From Cadophora sp. MPI-SDFR-AT-0126 (lineage: Eukaryota > Ascomycota > Leotiomycetes > Helotiales > Ploettnerulaceae): a stretch of DNA of 64,000 nucleotides. Numbering within the stretch: the stretch's first letter is position 1; each line of letters begins with the position of its first letter. A program made the position numbers and the translations under genes. This document shows positions 44,451 to 55,236 of this stretch, in pieces. The stretch is taken from the NCBI GenBank assembly GCA_020747065.1, contig JAGMVK010000009.1, forward strand, positions 1,798,001-1,862,000, read 5' to 3'. A model generated the notes under the pieces. It searched no databases. It saw only the letters and a list, made by a program, of their open reading frames with translations, and was not told the DNA's origin.

Positions 44451-45893
44451 CTAGAACCTCACCAACTGAGCCTTCGCCCTCGACGCATCCTTCTCTGGAA
44501 GCTGACCGATTAATTCCTCCAGCTTTATGCAGATGCCCTCAATCTGCTCCCTGACGGCCTGATAGAAGGCTGCAGCCTGGGCCGGATCCTCGGGTACTTG
44601 TGGCAGCATAGTTCGGTATAAATCCAGACGGGATTGGGCCAGCCATGCCGCCGTCTGCGGCTCCGCATTCCAGCGGAGACCGTTCTTATAAGTCTGGACG
44701 AGGACAACCAGGTAGTCCATGGCTTCATCAGGGTGTGGAATGACGCGGCAAAGCTCATTCTTCTTGACCTCGTCGTTGCCGTATGTGGCCTCGACGTGGG
44801 CGATAAAGGCAGCGCTGAAGACTTGCTGACAGTGCCGTACTGACTGGAGGGTGATTTGGTTTCCTGAGAATACTGGCACAGGATCGATCTTTGCTAGACC
44901 ATTAGCGGTACAGTCGATGTACAGCGAGTCTGGGACGGGTTTGTACGTGCCACGCTCCAAAGTGACTTCGTCGGCACTCAAGCGCACAACTCGACCCTGG
45001 CGGACAATCTTCATGATCTTTCGAATCTGCTCGAGCTCTGCCAGGGAGACGGTGGCGCAATGGAACATGGTCGGCAAAACCTGCTCATCCAGTCTCGCGA
45101 GCTGCAGAGAAGATTGCAGCCGCAAAAACAGATCTTCCGCAGAGGTTGCGGTCATTACTGATTCATTGAATGCTGCCATGCTGGCAGCGGCACTCTCGGC
45201 AAACTCTGGACCAGATTGTAGGGATCTGCGTTCTATGTACCACGAATCGCGAGGCATGATCCACGATATGTGCACAGGGTCGACTCCGTTTGCCAAAAGC
45301 CACAAACAGGCGTCAATGCCCGTCTTCCCAGCACCGACCACGGTGTAACCTCCATATGGTCGAGAGATCTTCGGTAAGTCGTTAGGTGTAACGAGATTCA
45401 CACCCTCTGCAACTTGGTACCTAGGCGGTCTCATAGATGGAACCACAACTTTCAAATAGGTTGCATCGACGATCCGAGTCTTTTCTCCAACCCTATAGAT
45501 CTTGTTCGTGACGATAGAGCGGAATTCGCCCTTACCCAGGTACTCATGCTTCGGATGATAGCTGACTCGACCAGAAGGTAGGAAGGTCCTGTTCATGATT
45601 TTACTGTAGTAGGCCAAGACTTCGTCACCAGTTGCGAGCTCAGACAGGCCTTTGTTCCAGCCAATTCGATCGATGGTGTTCTCGCCAAGTTCCCGGGAGT
45701 TGACCCCATAGAAATTAGAAGGCTGGTGCAGGCGAACAAACGGGTACGAGAGTAACCAATGTCCGCCCGGTTGAGCATAACGGTCAACAATGGCCACTGT
45801 GGCCGTGGTGTCAGTGAGCAATGTGTCTGTGAATGCCATCCCCATTGCACCAGCGCCTATCACCAAGTAATCGACCGTGATCGTCTCAGCCAT
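44451..45893 (-). CDS. FAD/NAD(P)-binding flavin monooxygenase-like protein
   Basis: Single exon, 480 residues, start ATG 45893 (MAETITVDYLVIGAG). The first Rossmann motif VIGAGAMGMAF (residue about 11) binds FAD, followed by an acidic residue (IVDRYAQPGGHW) and PGGHW, as in flavin-containing monooxygenase-like proteins. A second glycine-rich motif (VVGAGKTGIDACLW) in the middle would bind NAD(P)H. The classical FMO FxGxxxHxxxY/F fingerprint is not clear, so Baeyer-Villiger or N/S-hydroxylation cannot be assigned; it may belong to the NAD(P)-binding family annotated only by fold. The extension to 46127 in the same frame was rejected because it is Cys/Arg-rich and lacks a good start. No introns. 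Confidence 0.8.
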   Translation of the reverse strand: MAETITVDYLVIGAGAMGMAFTDTLLTDTTATVAIVDRYAQPGGHWLLSYPFVRLHQPSNFYGVNSRELGENTIDRIGWNKGLSELATGDEVLAYYSKIMNRTFLPSGRVSYHPKHEYLGKGEFRSIVTNKIYRVGEKTRIVDATYLKVVVPSMRPPRYQVAEGVNLVTPNDLPKISRPYGGYTVVGAGKTGIDACLWLLANGVDPVHISWIMPRDSWYIERRSLQSGPEFAESAAASMAAFNESVMTATSAEDLFLRLQSSLQLARLDEQVLPTMFHCATVSLAELEQIRKIMKIVRQGRVVRLSADEVTLERGTYKPVPDSLYIDCTANGLAKIDPVPVFSGNQITLQSVRHCQQVFSAAFIAHVEATYGNDEVKKNELCRVIPHPDEAMDYLVVLVQTYKNGLRWNAEPQTAAWLAQSRLDLYRTMLPQVPEDPAQAAAFYQAVREQIEGICIKLEELIGQLPEKDASRAKAQLVRF

Positions 45894-46914
45894 GGTGAAG
45901 TTGGGTTTTGAGATTTTTCGCTTTCTTGAAGTGGAATGCAGAATGCAGCGTATATATTGAAGTAAAAGTAGGTCGTCAACTTGACAAGAGAATGAATGAT
46001 CAAAGCGTTCAGCTTTGGAAGGCCCGCAGAAAAGGCGACAGGCAAAGCAGGTACGTCGTGGACTTTTGTGGTCGTAAGGGCTCCACCGGCTCGAAGACAC
46101 CATTCCACCGATGCAAGAAACGCTCATAGATAGCTTCGCTGGCCAGTCTTCCCTGACAAGGAAGCCGTGGGGAGTAGCCGAAGCCAGGGCGGGGGCGGGG
46201 TTTCCCCGGAGAAGTGGTCCTGCTCACAATAAACACAGAATTGACTAAAACACGGCAAGCAGTGTATATCACAGTAGTATTGCGATTGCACCTCGGTGCA
46301 ACAGGTTTCAAGGCTCGTGATAAAGCCAAGTGAAAGGCCTCGGCTATCGAAAACACTCACTTGCTCTCATGTGTCACTTCTCTACAGGTTCGTTTTATTG
46401 GCATATCTCCTGATATTCCTCCTGATATCGTTTGTTAGGCTTCTTACTAGCAGATCCTCAGCAGCTACATCATGCTAATCCCTCAATACGGTTCCCTGAT
46501 ACCCTGCCATCATCGCCATTCCTCTATCTCTGTGGTTCATCTGAGAAACATCAGCTATGTATTCAATTGAAAGAGACACCAGAGTCGACCTGACCGTATG
46601 CCTCCAGTACTACTGGAGGCTATTCCCGGCTGTGATACATAGAAAAAAAAACGTATGGGCAAAGTGTCCGTCCGTGACGTTTTACTAAGGCCAGCTCTAA
46701 TTAGCTAGCTATCTATATCGAGGTAGTTCTTTGGTTTTTGGAGCGAATCTCGCGGAGGAGTCTGCTTTGATTAGCTAAGCGCACACCAGCACAGAAGGTG
46801 GAGGCCACTTTTTGAAGCGAAGTCTGTTCGCAGAAGTAAACACCAAAATATGTACCAACCGCAACATGCGCTATCTAGCCGGATTGATTAACGAGATTTT
46901 GATATCTACAAGTT
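45894..46914. other. Spacer upstream of the monooxygenase-like gene
   Basis: About 1 kb without a gene; it serves as promoter of the minus-strand flavoprotein and 3' flank of the reductase. Confidence 0.5.
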
Positions 46915-49900
46915 TTAGTATCCCCACTGTCTCATCCATATCCCCATCCATTCCTTGCTAACTGGACGCAGCGTCGCCAGAGTATCACTAGACTCTTCCG
47001 TATTTGCAATGGTCATCTTCGAGTTTTTCTTGCTCAAACCTTCAAAAAATGGCAGCGACTTGGCTCCAGACAATATTACTGGGTCTTCTGTAAGTAAATG
47101 TGAAGCTAGCTTCAACGTCTCAAGCCAGTCCTTCCATGACACAACTTTCGCATTGGAAACCGCCTCAAAGGATTGGATGACAGGTAGAAGATTGGCCCAT
47201 GATCCTTGAGCAGGGTTGAGTATGTTGAAGAATTTCTTGCATGATTGAGTATTCCGAGGACCGACAATGACACAGAGCTCAAGGATGATTGTTGCTAGTA
47301 TGTCGACAGGAATCCAATCCAGAGTATCTGATGTTCCCAACGAGCTGGGAAGCTTAGAAATGGCAGCCGAAACTGCAATTACCTAACACCTGCGATCAGA
47401 CCACATCATCAAAAGGAGTTACGAGGAAGTTGACTTACGGTATGCACCCACTCCTTTCGATTCCACTCTCCCCTCTGTTTCACATCATTCACCGGCCCAG
47501 TAATTTGTCCCAACCGACAAATCGTAGAAGGAACTCCTGAAACTCGACCCGCTTCCGCCAGTAACCTCTCGGCAATCAATCTCGACTCTCCATATCCCAT
47601 GCCCGCCATCCCAAAGTCTCTTATCTCAGCTTCAGGTACAGGAGAGCTGCCCGGCCAATTCGCTACCACACCAACAGAGGATGTGAATATGATTGGCACA
47701 GTTATTTTTGCGGCGGCTGAGAAATTGATCAAGTTTCTCACGCCGGCGATATGCGGTTCGAAAGAGCGGACTGATAGACTGAAGTCTACCTGCCATTGGT
47801 TGTGGATGATGTGTGTTACGTTATCGGACAGAATCTTGTAGTCGTCGACAGAAAGGCCAAAATCTGGCTTTGAGAGATCGGCGGTAAGGAAGCGACTTTT
47901 GTTGGAGTTGATCAGGCCTCGAAGTTCATTGAGTTCCATCTGCTTGCTTGCGGCTGTTGAAGACCGGTTCAGACAGTAGACAGCGGCGACGTCGGGAGAT
48001 CTGACTAAGGTATCCAGCAGATATGAGCCTAGGGGCCCAGTACTGCCGGTAAGAAGCACTGTTGCTCCAGGCGAGCATGGACGAGACTTGGGAACTGCCA
48101 GGGGAAGGTCTTTGGCATACTTTTCGTAAATATATTCTGGCGAGTTTGTGCGATCCATATAGCCATTGGTTTCGTTAGTAGACAACAAACGCTGGAAAGC
48201 GGTAGCCAGGCTGGTGATGGAAGGATTGCTGTACATGGTGGAGGCTGATAGTTCGATACCATCTCTTAAACCTACACGAAAGTGCCGAAGTAGCGTCAAA
48301 ACTTGTAATGAATCTACACCTGCGTGGAATATATCGTCATTGTCCTGGATGGTGGTAAGTCCGATTGTATCTATTACATAACTCCGCACTCCTTGCTTCA
48401 TAGTCTCGAGGTTTGTGGTATCCAGGGGTGCGAAGTCTGAAGCTGACTCCCCACGCTTGTATACTTCATCTACCTCCTCTGCATATGCTGCAAGTGTCAA
48501 TGATCTCTGTACTGTTCCCTTTCCAGCTCGGAGAAATGGCTTATCTTTGCTTGCTATCACGATGTAATTCTTGTGGAGATGTGCATGTCGTGGAGCCTGT
48601 CCATTCGCTTTTTCGATCTTCGGCCATATTTCTTGGATGAGATCCGCAATATTGGCTTCGGGAACATCATCCATAAGCTCAAGCAGAGCTGAAGTTTGGA
48701 AGCGAGCTTGTCCGGCCACAAGCGCCGATCTAACGCATGGGTGGCTTTCTATTGCTTGCTCCATCGTCAAAGGATTGAATTTCTCGCCATTCGAGAAAAC
48801 AATTATATTGTCTGCTCTTCCTTCATAATGGTACAAGTCCCTCTTCGTGGGATGTGCCGAGTACAGGTCCTGGAAACAATACTCGTTTAGATGTGGGAAG
48901 GTATTGAAGACTGCTTGAAATTTCTCGCATTCAGGCTTCCTCACTGCCCAAAGTTCGAGAAGTCCAGAGTTATGCGGCCGGAGCTCGAGCCCGGAAAGTG
49001 GATGAAAGTGAACATAGTTCCAATCTTCTCGGTCCGTATCCACACATGTCAGCCAGCCGGCTTCGGTCGTTCCCATAATCAGGATGAGTTTAGTCAAAGA
49101 ACTGATCAGAGTCCCGGTCTGGTCACATAATGGACCTCCACCCCATGCCACTGCTTTGAGCTGGGGAAGAACAGCAAGACACTCTGGACTTTGAGCAATA
49201 TTTTCAACTGTCGATGGTGCGGTGATGATTGCCTCAGCGCCGGAGTTTTTCAGCATATCGGCTACGACCTCTATAGTCAGAGGTCTTTGAGGTCCTAGAA
49301 GGCATGTCTGGTCATAGAAGAGAGGCCAGTAAAGTCCGTTTGACAGTCCAGCCGAGTGAAAGAGAGGGAAAGTCATATACACTCGCGATCCAGTCAATTT
49401 GTCGACCAAGAGTGGTCTACCATTTACTGGCGGAGCGAGGCGATGTGCCTCGGTCGAGCAAGTGCTTTGTAGGTTGCGAATGATTGGTTTTGGCAGCCCC
49501 GTGCTGCCACTTGTATGCAATACCCAGCACGGATGGTTTCTTGCCTCGGAGAATGTTTTGGTGTAAGGATAGACAGGAACGGAACTTCCTTCGAGACATT
49601 CTTCTAGAGAAAGAACGGAGAGAGTCTTCATAGGCTGTCTGGCCAGAATGTCTGAACAGTCATGGCCATTCGGAACCAACCACGTCCGACACTTGGCGGC
49701 TTCAATGACTGCCATATGTCCATCCAAACTGTTTTTTGGTGAAGAAAATAGCATCTATGAGAGTAAGCACTGGAATGCTGCATTTGTATCTGAATGATAT
49801 ACAATATATCCCACCTTAATAGCCGCAACAGCCAAAATGAAGTATCTTAAGTCTCCAGGCCCAATGTAGCCCAGTGGCTCAAAAGTTGTGCATTTCCCAA

Positions 49901-50096
49901 GTTCGTTTTCCAAGTACCAAGCAGTCCGGTTGATTGCGTTGGCGTAAGTGGCCATCGAGATCTTGACCATACCATCTGCAACCACAGCTCCTCTGACATA
50001 TTCGTAGATGATTCGGTCGGGTTCTTGGAGTGCTAGCTCGTCGATAACCGCGGGGATCAAACGCTGCCCCGCGTTAGCAGGCGCTGGTTTCCGCAT
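46915..50096 (-). CDS. NRPS-like adenylate-forming reductase (A-T-R)
   Basis: Three exons: 50096-49803, 49754-47439 and 47382-46915, all phase 0, 1,025 residues, typical for fungal carboxylic-acid reductases. Adenylation domain: HTSGSTGLPKPI (phosphate loop), GTTEAGW, YEGRADNIIVFSNGEK. Thiolation domain: DIFHAGVDSLQVLTLLRHF, with the phosphopantetheine Ser in DSL. Reductase domain: VLLTGSTGPLGSYLLDTLV (NADPH binding), FTSSVGVVANWPG, then GYGESRLIAERLL. The enzyme should adenylate a carboxylic acid, load it on the carrier and release it by NADPH reduction as an aldehyde. Oddity: the catalytic YxxxK of the SDR-type domain is YGESR here, Lys replaced by Arg. There is no condensation domain, so no peptide is made. 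It is the likely core gene of the cluster and shares its promoter with the alcohol dehydrogenase at 50595. Confidence 0.9.
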
Positions 50097-50594
50097 GACA
50101 ACGTCTCAAGATTTGTGATGTCGGTTGCAGCTCCTTTTGAACTCAGATGGAGATATGTTGAGTTCCTTGTAAAGCTTTAGCGCCAATTGGAGGCACAAGG
50201 TTGCTGACGACATGGGGATTGATCAATTTAGAGCATTCTCCTGGTGATTTCCAGTCCCCAATGAATTTTCAGATTCGCCTTTCACATTTGAGAAACAACT
50301 ATATCCACAGACCTGGACCTAAACCGTGACTGGGGCCAATCTCTTGGGTGGTGTCCCCTTAAGTCTCGTCCGCCGGCCGAGATCGATACTGCTTATCTCC
50401 AAAGTGGGATGCGACATGCTTGATTGACAACGAGGTTAGCGGAGGGATCCGCCGATCTATTATTGACAGTTGTTTGAGATTCTCGGATAATAGCCATGCA
50501 TTACACAGGTTCGGTGCTGAGTCTGAATGCTCCATCAAAGCCATTCTTGCGTTTCAACACCAGCACTGGGAACACGTGACACGACTCCTCCACA
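50097..50594. promoter_or_regulatory. Divergent promoter, reductase / alcohol dehydrogenase
   Basis: 498 bp between two outward starts. It contains CGGAGGGATCCG at 50440-50451, an inverted CGG-N6-CCG pair of the type bound by Zn2Cys6 dimers, and a GC-rich CCGCCGGCCG stretch at about 50370-50379. Two Zn2Cys6 regulators are encoded in this window. Binding is inferred only. Confidence 0.5.
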
Positions 50595-51837
50595 ATGCCT
50601 TCATTTACCGTATTCAGGGGCTCCGAAGGTAGAGCAATCATTCAAGATACTACCACGAAGGATATTGGCGCATATGATGTTCTCATTGAAACCACGCATA
50701 GCGGAGTTTGTGCGAGCGACGAAGTGAGGCGACTTTTCTCTAACTTTAGACAAGATGCTGAACAAGCCAGAATTACAGAAGGAAAGACATGGTGCTCGGA
50801 CATGAGGGAGCAGGCATTATCAAACAAGTTGGTAATAAAGTCACCAAATTTAAGATATGGTTCCACTGATCAGTTTCTCGGTGTCTGCTAACGGGAGCAG
50901 AGGTGACCGATGCGGCTGGGGATACCAGCACAGCTGCTGCAGTCAATGCAAGCAATGTCTTCGGGGAACCGAGATCTTCTGCCCCAAGAAAACACTTTTC
51001 GGCTTTCATGACTTTGATCAGGGGTCTTTCGGTACTGGTGCGGTCTGGAACGAAGATTTTGTCTTCCATATCCCTGACGGTTTGATAAATGCTGAAGCAG
51101 CACCACTGAGTAAGTGACTAGACCCAGAAATGTGCAGATTTTTCTATATGTTACCGGACTAAACCCTCGTTTCTTAAGTGTGTGCTGGATCCACAGTGTG
51201 GAATGCTTTACAGATGTATCCTGTGAAGTCAACCGACAGGGTGGGAATTATTGGTATAGGTGGTCTTGGACATATCGCAATTCAATTTGCAAGCAGAATG
51301 GGATGTGATGTGGTTGCATTTTCTGAATCAGAGAACAAACATGAAGAGGCTCTAAGATTTGGTGCTCGAGAATTCTATCCAACGAATGGTGTTGAAAGAC
51401 TTGATATCGGCAAGCCCCTGGATCGATTGCTGGTTACATCGTCAGCTCAACCGAACTGGGAGCTCTATATGGGTTGGACAGGATTAATGGAACCCGTAAG
51501 TATAGCTTCTGAGTTCTTTACATCCAGCACTGACGATGCGACATAGCATGGAATAATCTATCCACTATCGATATCATTTGCCCCATTGTCGGTACCGTAC
51601 ATGGGTCTTCTGTCCTCTGGACTTCGCATTCAGGGAAGTTTGATAGCGTCACGGGGTTCTCACATTGAGATGCTTGAATTTGCGGCAAGATATGGAATCA
51701 AGCCTATGCTGGAAGAGTTTCCGTTAACCGAGGATGGTATCACTGGTTGTATGCAGAAACTAAAGAATGGGGAGATGAGATATCGGGCAGTTCTGGTCGC
51801 TAAAATGCATGTCTATAATTTAATGTCACTGGAATGA
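50595..51837 (+). CDS. NADP-type zinc alcohol dehydrogenase (cinnamyl/ADH6-like)
   Basis: Five exons: 50595-50723, 50771-50859, 50898-51109, 51179-51495 and 51547-51837, 345 residues, the normal length. Zinc ligands: Cys in THSGVCASDE, HE in LGHEGAGI, structural Cys in SCCSQCKQCLRGTEIFC. The NADP(H) site is GIIGIGGLGHIAIQFA. The C-terminal half (VPYMGLLSSGLRIQGSL, MLEFAARYGIKP) is typical. The reaction is reversible reduction of an aldehyde to an alcohol, a natural partner for the aldehyde-forming reductase with which it shares a promoter. Splicing at 50860-50897 is uncertain: the intron would be only 38 bp, with a GTTCCA donor and a GAG acceptor, so a splice mutation is possible. The stop is 2 bp from the stop of the convergent hydrolase. 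Confidence 0.82.
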
Positions 51838-51839
51838 GC

Positions 51840-52673
51840 TTAAATTTGGTCTTCTACTCGTATGACAGATTTTATGGCAGCCACAACTCCCTGGGTATCT
51901 TCCAATACTTGCTGGTGGCCCGAATGCACAACCCGAAACACCACCGTGGCTGTACCACTTCCAATCAACTGGGCAATCTCTTCTCCCACCTCAGGCGGGG
52001 AGATCAAATCTTGGTCTCCGGATACAACCACAGTAGGACATGATATCAATCCATACTCAGGATCGACATGAGTGTCGTCGCATGCTGCCTCACAAACCCT
52101 CGCGTATCCCTCCCCATCCTGACCAGCAATCACTTCCCGCACAAACGCTCTTACAACATCCGAGGAGCTAGCTGCAACGTTTTTCGCAACAGTCCCATCA
52201 GCCAGAGCTGGCATTCCCAACTCTCGAGCATTTTTTGCCATTTGTAGTGTAAATGCCTTTGCCGCGGGAACCTTGGCTCGCGACCGACCTGGACCGATGG
52301 CAACCAATGCGATTACTCTTTTTGGAAACTGTGCAGCGAACATCATCGCCAACACGCTGCCCAAGCTATGTCCAACCAATATTGCGCTCTCGAACTTGAA
52401 GTGCTCCATAACAGCCGTGATGTCGCGTACGTATTTCGGCATGGTAATTCGATCCGCGTTGTCAGACAGGTCGATTTTACTGCGGCCTAAACCTTCCCAA
52501 TCGAATCGAACGACGGTAAATGTTTTTGAAAAAGTAGCGACAAGGGGTTGGAAGAAATTGCTGCTCCCGCCAAGGCCATGCATCATGATCATTGGAGGGC
52601 CTTCCCCGTCAACATCAATGAATATGGGTCTGCCATTGATATTGACAAATGAAGAGGAGCGAATCGGCGCCAT
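51840..52673 (-). CDS. Alpha/beta-fold hydrolase
   Basis: Single exon, 277 residues, ATG 52673. Oxyanion HGLGGSSNF, nucleophile elbow VGHSLGS (Ser), Asp in SGDQDLISPP, His in VHSGHQQVLE: a complete catalytic triad. The family includes 3-oxoadipate enol-lactonase, esterases and haloperoxidase-like enzymes, all acting on small esters or lactones in the cytosol. Best guess: an esterase/lactonase acting on a small pathway intermediate. It shares a 515-bp divergent promoter with the dioxygenase at 53189. Confidence 0.85.
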   Translation of the reverse strand: MAPIRSSSFVNINGRPIFIDVDGEGPPMIMMHGLGGSSNFFQPLVATFSKTFTVVRFDWEGLGRSKIDLSDNADRITMPKYVRDITAVMEHFKFESAILVGHSLGSVLAMMFAAQFPKRVIALVAIGPGRSRAKVPAAKAFTLQMAKNARELGMPALADGTVAKNVAASSSDVVRAFVREVIAGQDGEGYARVCEAACDDTHVDPEYGLISCPTVVVSGDQDLISPPEVGEEIAQLIGSGTATVVFRVVHSGHQQVLEDTQGVVAAIKSVIRVEDQI

Positions 52674-53188
52674 GACTAGAAAAATGGAAGTAACGTCTTG
52701 ATTGTAACACAGAAAGAGCTACTTCTGGCTACCTTGAATCTTGAATCTCGAAATACTGTGCGAAGTCACCATCTCAAACCTATACTCAGGGGAAATCCTT
52801 AGCCATCTTGGTATGCGTCCAGCGCCTTACTCCGAATGTGAATCTACTGTTAATTATCTGCATCATACCTATCTCACCGAAATCAATATTACCAGCTGAC
52901 CTTCGGCCCAGATGCTGACGTTCTCCATGAATGGCATCTCGCCCGATATCTGCCGCTCGGGCGAGATAAACAATTAAATGGACCAAGCCCCAGCCATGGT
53001 CCCCACTACGGATCTCAAAGGCCCCGGGCAAAATAGCTCAGTCATTCAAGGTGCCCTAAAGATCTTGACGCAGAAACGTGACTAAATCCAAGATGAGAAC
53101 CGCCGCTTTGAGTGCACTTTTTACCAACTCTCACATTCCTCGATACCAAACAAAATCCCAAAGTCACTTCGCGGTTCAGGAAACTACA
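52674..53188. promoter_or_regulatory. Divergent promoter, hydrolase / XanA-like dioxygenase
   Basis: 515 bp between outward starts. It contains several CGG/CCG triplets (for example CCGCTCGG at about 52953), which may be Zn2Cys6 half-sites. An in-frame ATG at 53093 upstream of the chosen dioxygenase start is possible but adds 32 residues of non-family sequence. Confidence 0.4.
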
Positions 53189-54542
53189 ATGCCTCATTCG
53201 ATTGAGCCCAAAAGTTCTATTCGCGTTGTTCCTGTTGTTCATACGAAAGACAAGAGCAATGTGAAGTTTGCTGCAGAAGTCTATGGCGTGGACTTGAACA
53301 ATTTTACCGGTATGTCCTTCACAAGTGATCTTGGTTAGACGTTACTGATAGGTTAAGACGATGAGTTCAAAATAATCGAAGATTCATTGCACGTCCACAA
53401 ACTTCTCATTTTCAAAGAACAACCTCAAATGCTCTCCCCGCAGCAACAATACAAGTTGACAAGTATGTTTGATATCAATGGGCCCGGCGGATTTGCTCAT
53501 GCTGGAGATGAGAATGTTTTGATGGTGCACAATGGTGTTGAAATAAAGGGAATTGTGAGCCACGGCCGCCATGGTATTAGCATAAATTGACTGTTGTTTT
53601 TATTAGCCACAACGAATTGCTCTACCGTGTCAGCCCGAAGTCCACGTTCTGGGACGTGGTCGAGTTCCTCCAAACCACTACCAGCTTCCCGATGACCTCG
53701 ACATGGTAGGTGCTACGCACCCAAATTTTCACCTGCCTCCACATATACCAAAAGAAGATGTTGAGAAAGGTGCATCGAGATTCTACCAGTGGCATTTTGA
53801 TGCAGCACTGTACGATATATCGCCACCCCGGGTGGGCTGTCTCCTCGCAGTTCGCACACCCAAAGGTCCAGACTGTACCGTACGATGGGAAGATGACGAA
53901 GGAAAAGTGATGAAAGTGGGCCCAGGCGCGACGGCATATTTGGCTGGCTCTAGCGCTCTAGAGTTGCTTCCCGAGGAATTGAAGAAGACAGTCATGCACT
54001 CGTCCATATTGTACGCTCCCAAACCCTTCAAATGGATGTCGACCGCTCATTCCACCCCCCTTGGCCACACTCTCGCCACTGAAGGCCTCGAAATGCCAAT
54101 CACCGAGGATATTCTGGCGGACGGAACAAAGATCGCGTACGAGGCATCAAAATTGAAAACATACCCGATGGTCTGGACGAATCCAAAAACTGGCGAGAAG
54201 AGCTTACAGGTCCACGGTCAGGCCGCTTGGAAGTTGTACCTGAAAGATTCTTCTGAGGGCCCCACTAGAATCGTGGACGACTTGAAGGAGGTCAGGGAAT
54301 TCATGGACAGGATTATGCGTCCTGCTATCGTTCCATCAAACATCTATGCTCATCATCACTCAGAACAGGATGTTGTGTTGTGGTACAACCGGGCTTTGTG
54401 GCATTCTATTGTGAGTTGGCACGGAAAAAAACCAATTTAGAGAGTAGTTGCTAATATTGATATGCAGACTGAGTTTCCAGACTCTTATGGACCTCGTATT
54501 ATGCACCAATGTAATGTAGCTGCGAGTGATGACCCCAAATAA
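53189..54542 (+). CDS. XanA/TauD-like Fe(II)/2-oxoglutarate dioxygenase, copy 1
   Basis: Four exons: 53189-53309, 53358-53554, 53607-54410 and 54468-54542, 398 residues. Introns are 48, 52 and 57 bp; the first ends in TTAAG. Iron ligands: HxD in QWHFDAALYDISPP and the distal His in NRALWHSI. The 2-oxoglutarate-binding Arg lies in SYGPRIMHQ. The middle block (RVGCLLAVRTPKGPDCTVRW; YAPKPFKWMSTA) matches fungal xanthine dioxygenase-like members of the TauD family. The family hydroxylates small polar substrates, releasing succinate and CO2; XanA itself makes urate from xanthine. Whether this copy uses a purine is not known; a permease of nucleobase type lies next to it. The gene is divergent from the hydrolase and convergent with the permease. 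Confidence 0.85.
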
Positions 54543-55236
54543 TTATTTGGGTACCCTCATTCGTGCCAGGGAAGAAGGAAGAGCCGTATGATACAAGAGT
54601 GGCTGTGATGATTGGTGGAGATTTTTTTTCTTCAAAATCCTTCAAATGGTCACCTTAAATAGGCACTGTACATACAAATAGTGCTTGTTATCTGACCACA
54701 CTATATACTTTGATTCCGCTTGATACGTACGTTTCTTTTTCTTCTGCCTTTTCTCATTTCCAACTGCCGCCCAAAGTGCGACATGGCATGCCCCTTTAAA
54801 AAGCCTTGATTGGTAATGAAACTCTAAATTAACTCGACGAGAATTCTTCAGTGTCAGGTTGATGCAGTTCGCAACTATGACCTGTGATATGAAAATAGGA
54901 GTTAACCGGAGCTTTCGGTATGATATGTGATGGTCGAGAAAAATGAACCGATTGTTTCAGCAAGTACACATTTGTGGTGAAAGTGCGTTCATGGAAATCA
55001 TTGTCATTACATCAATCACATTGAGTCATGAATACAAGAGGTTTCTATGTCAAGGTGCCCGTGCATCACTTCGAAATTAAGATTATATTCGGCTTCGGAA
55101 ATCCCAGTTGACACCATCTTGCAGAATCCTTCTACATACAGCACATCACATCACAATATTCAGCCGATTTAAAAACAATGACATTCAGACGAGAGCCTAG
55201 AGGATTGTCCCACAGATCGAGGTTCGGCCTACTTTC
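54543..55236. other. Convergent spacer, nothing recognised
   Basis: 694 bp between the dioxygenase and the permease stops, AT-rich, no gene or repeat seen. Confidence 0.5.

Noticed and set aside
45894..46127. N-terminal extension of the flavoprotein to 46127
   Set aside because: The added residues are Cys/Arg-rich and unlike the family; the Rossmann fold begins right after ATG 45893.
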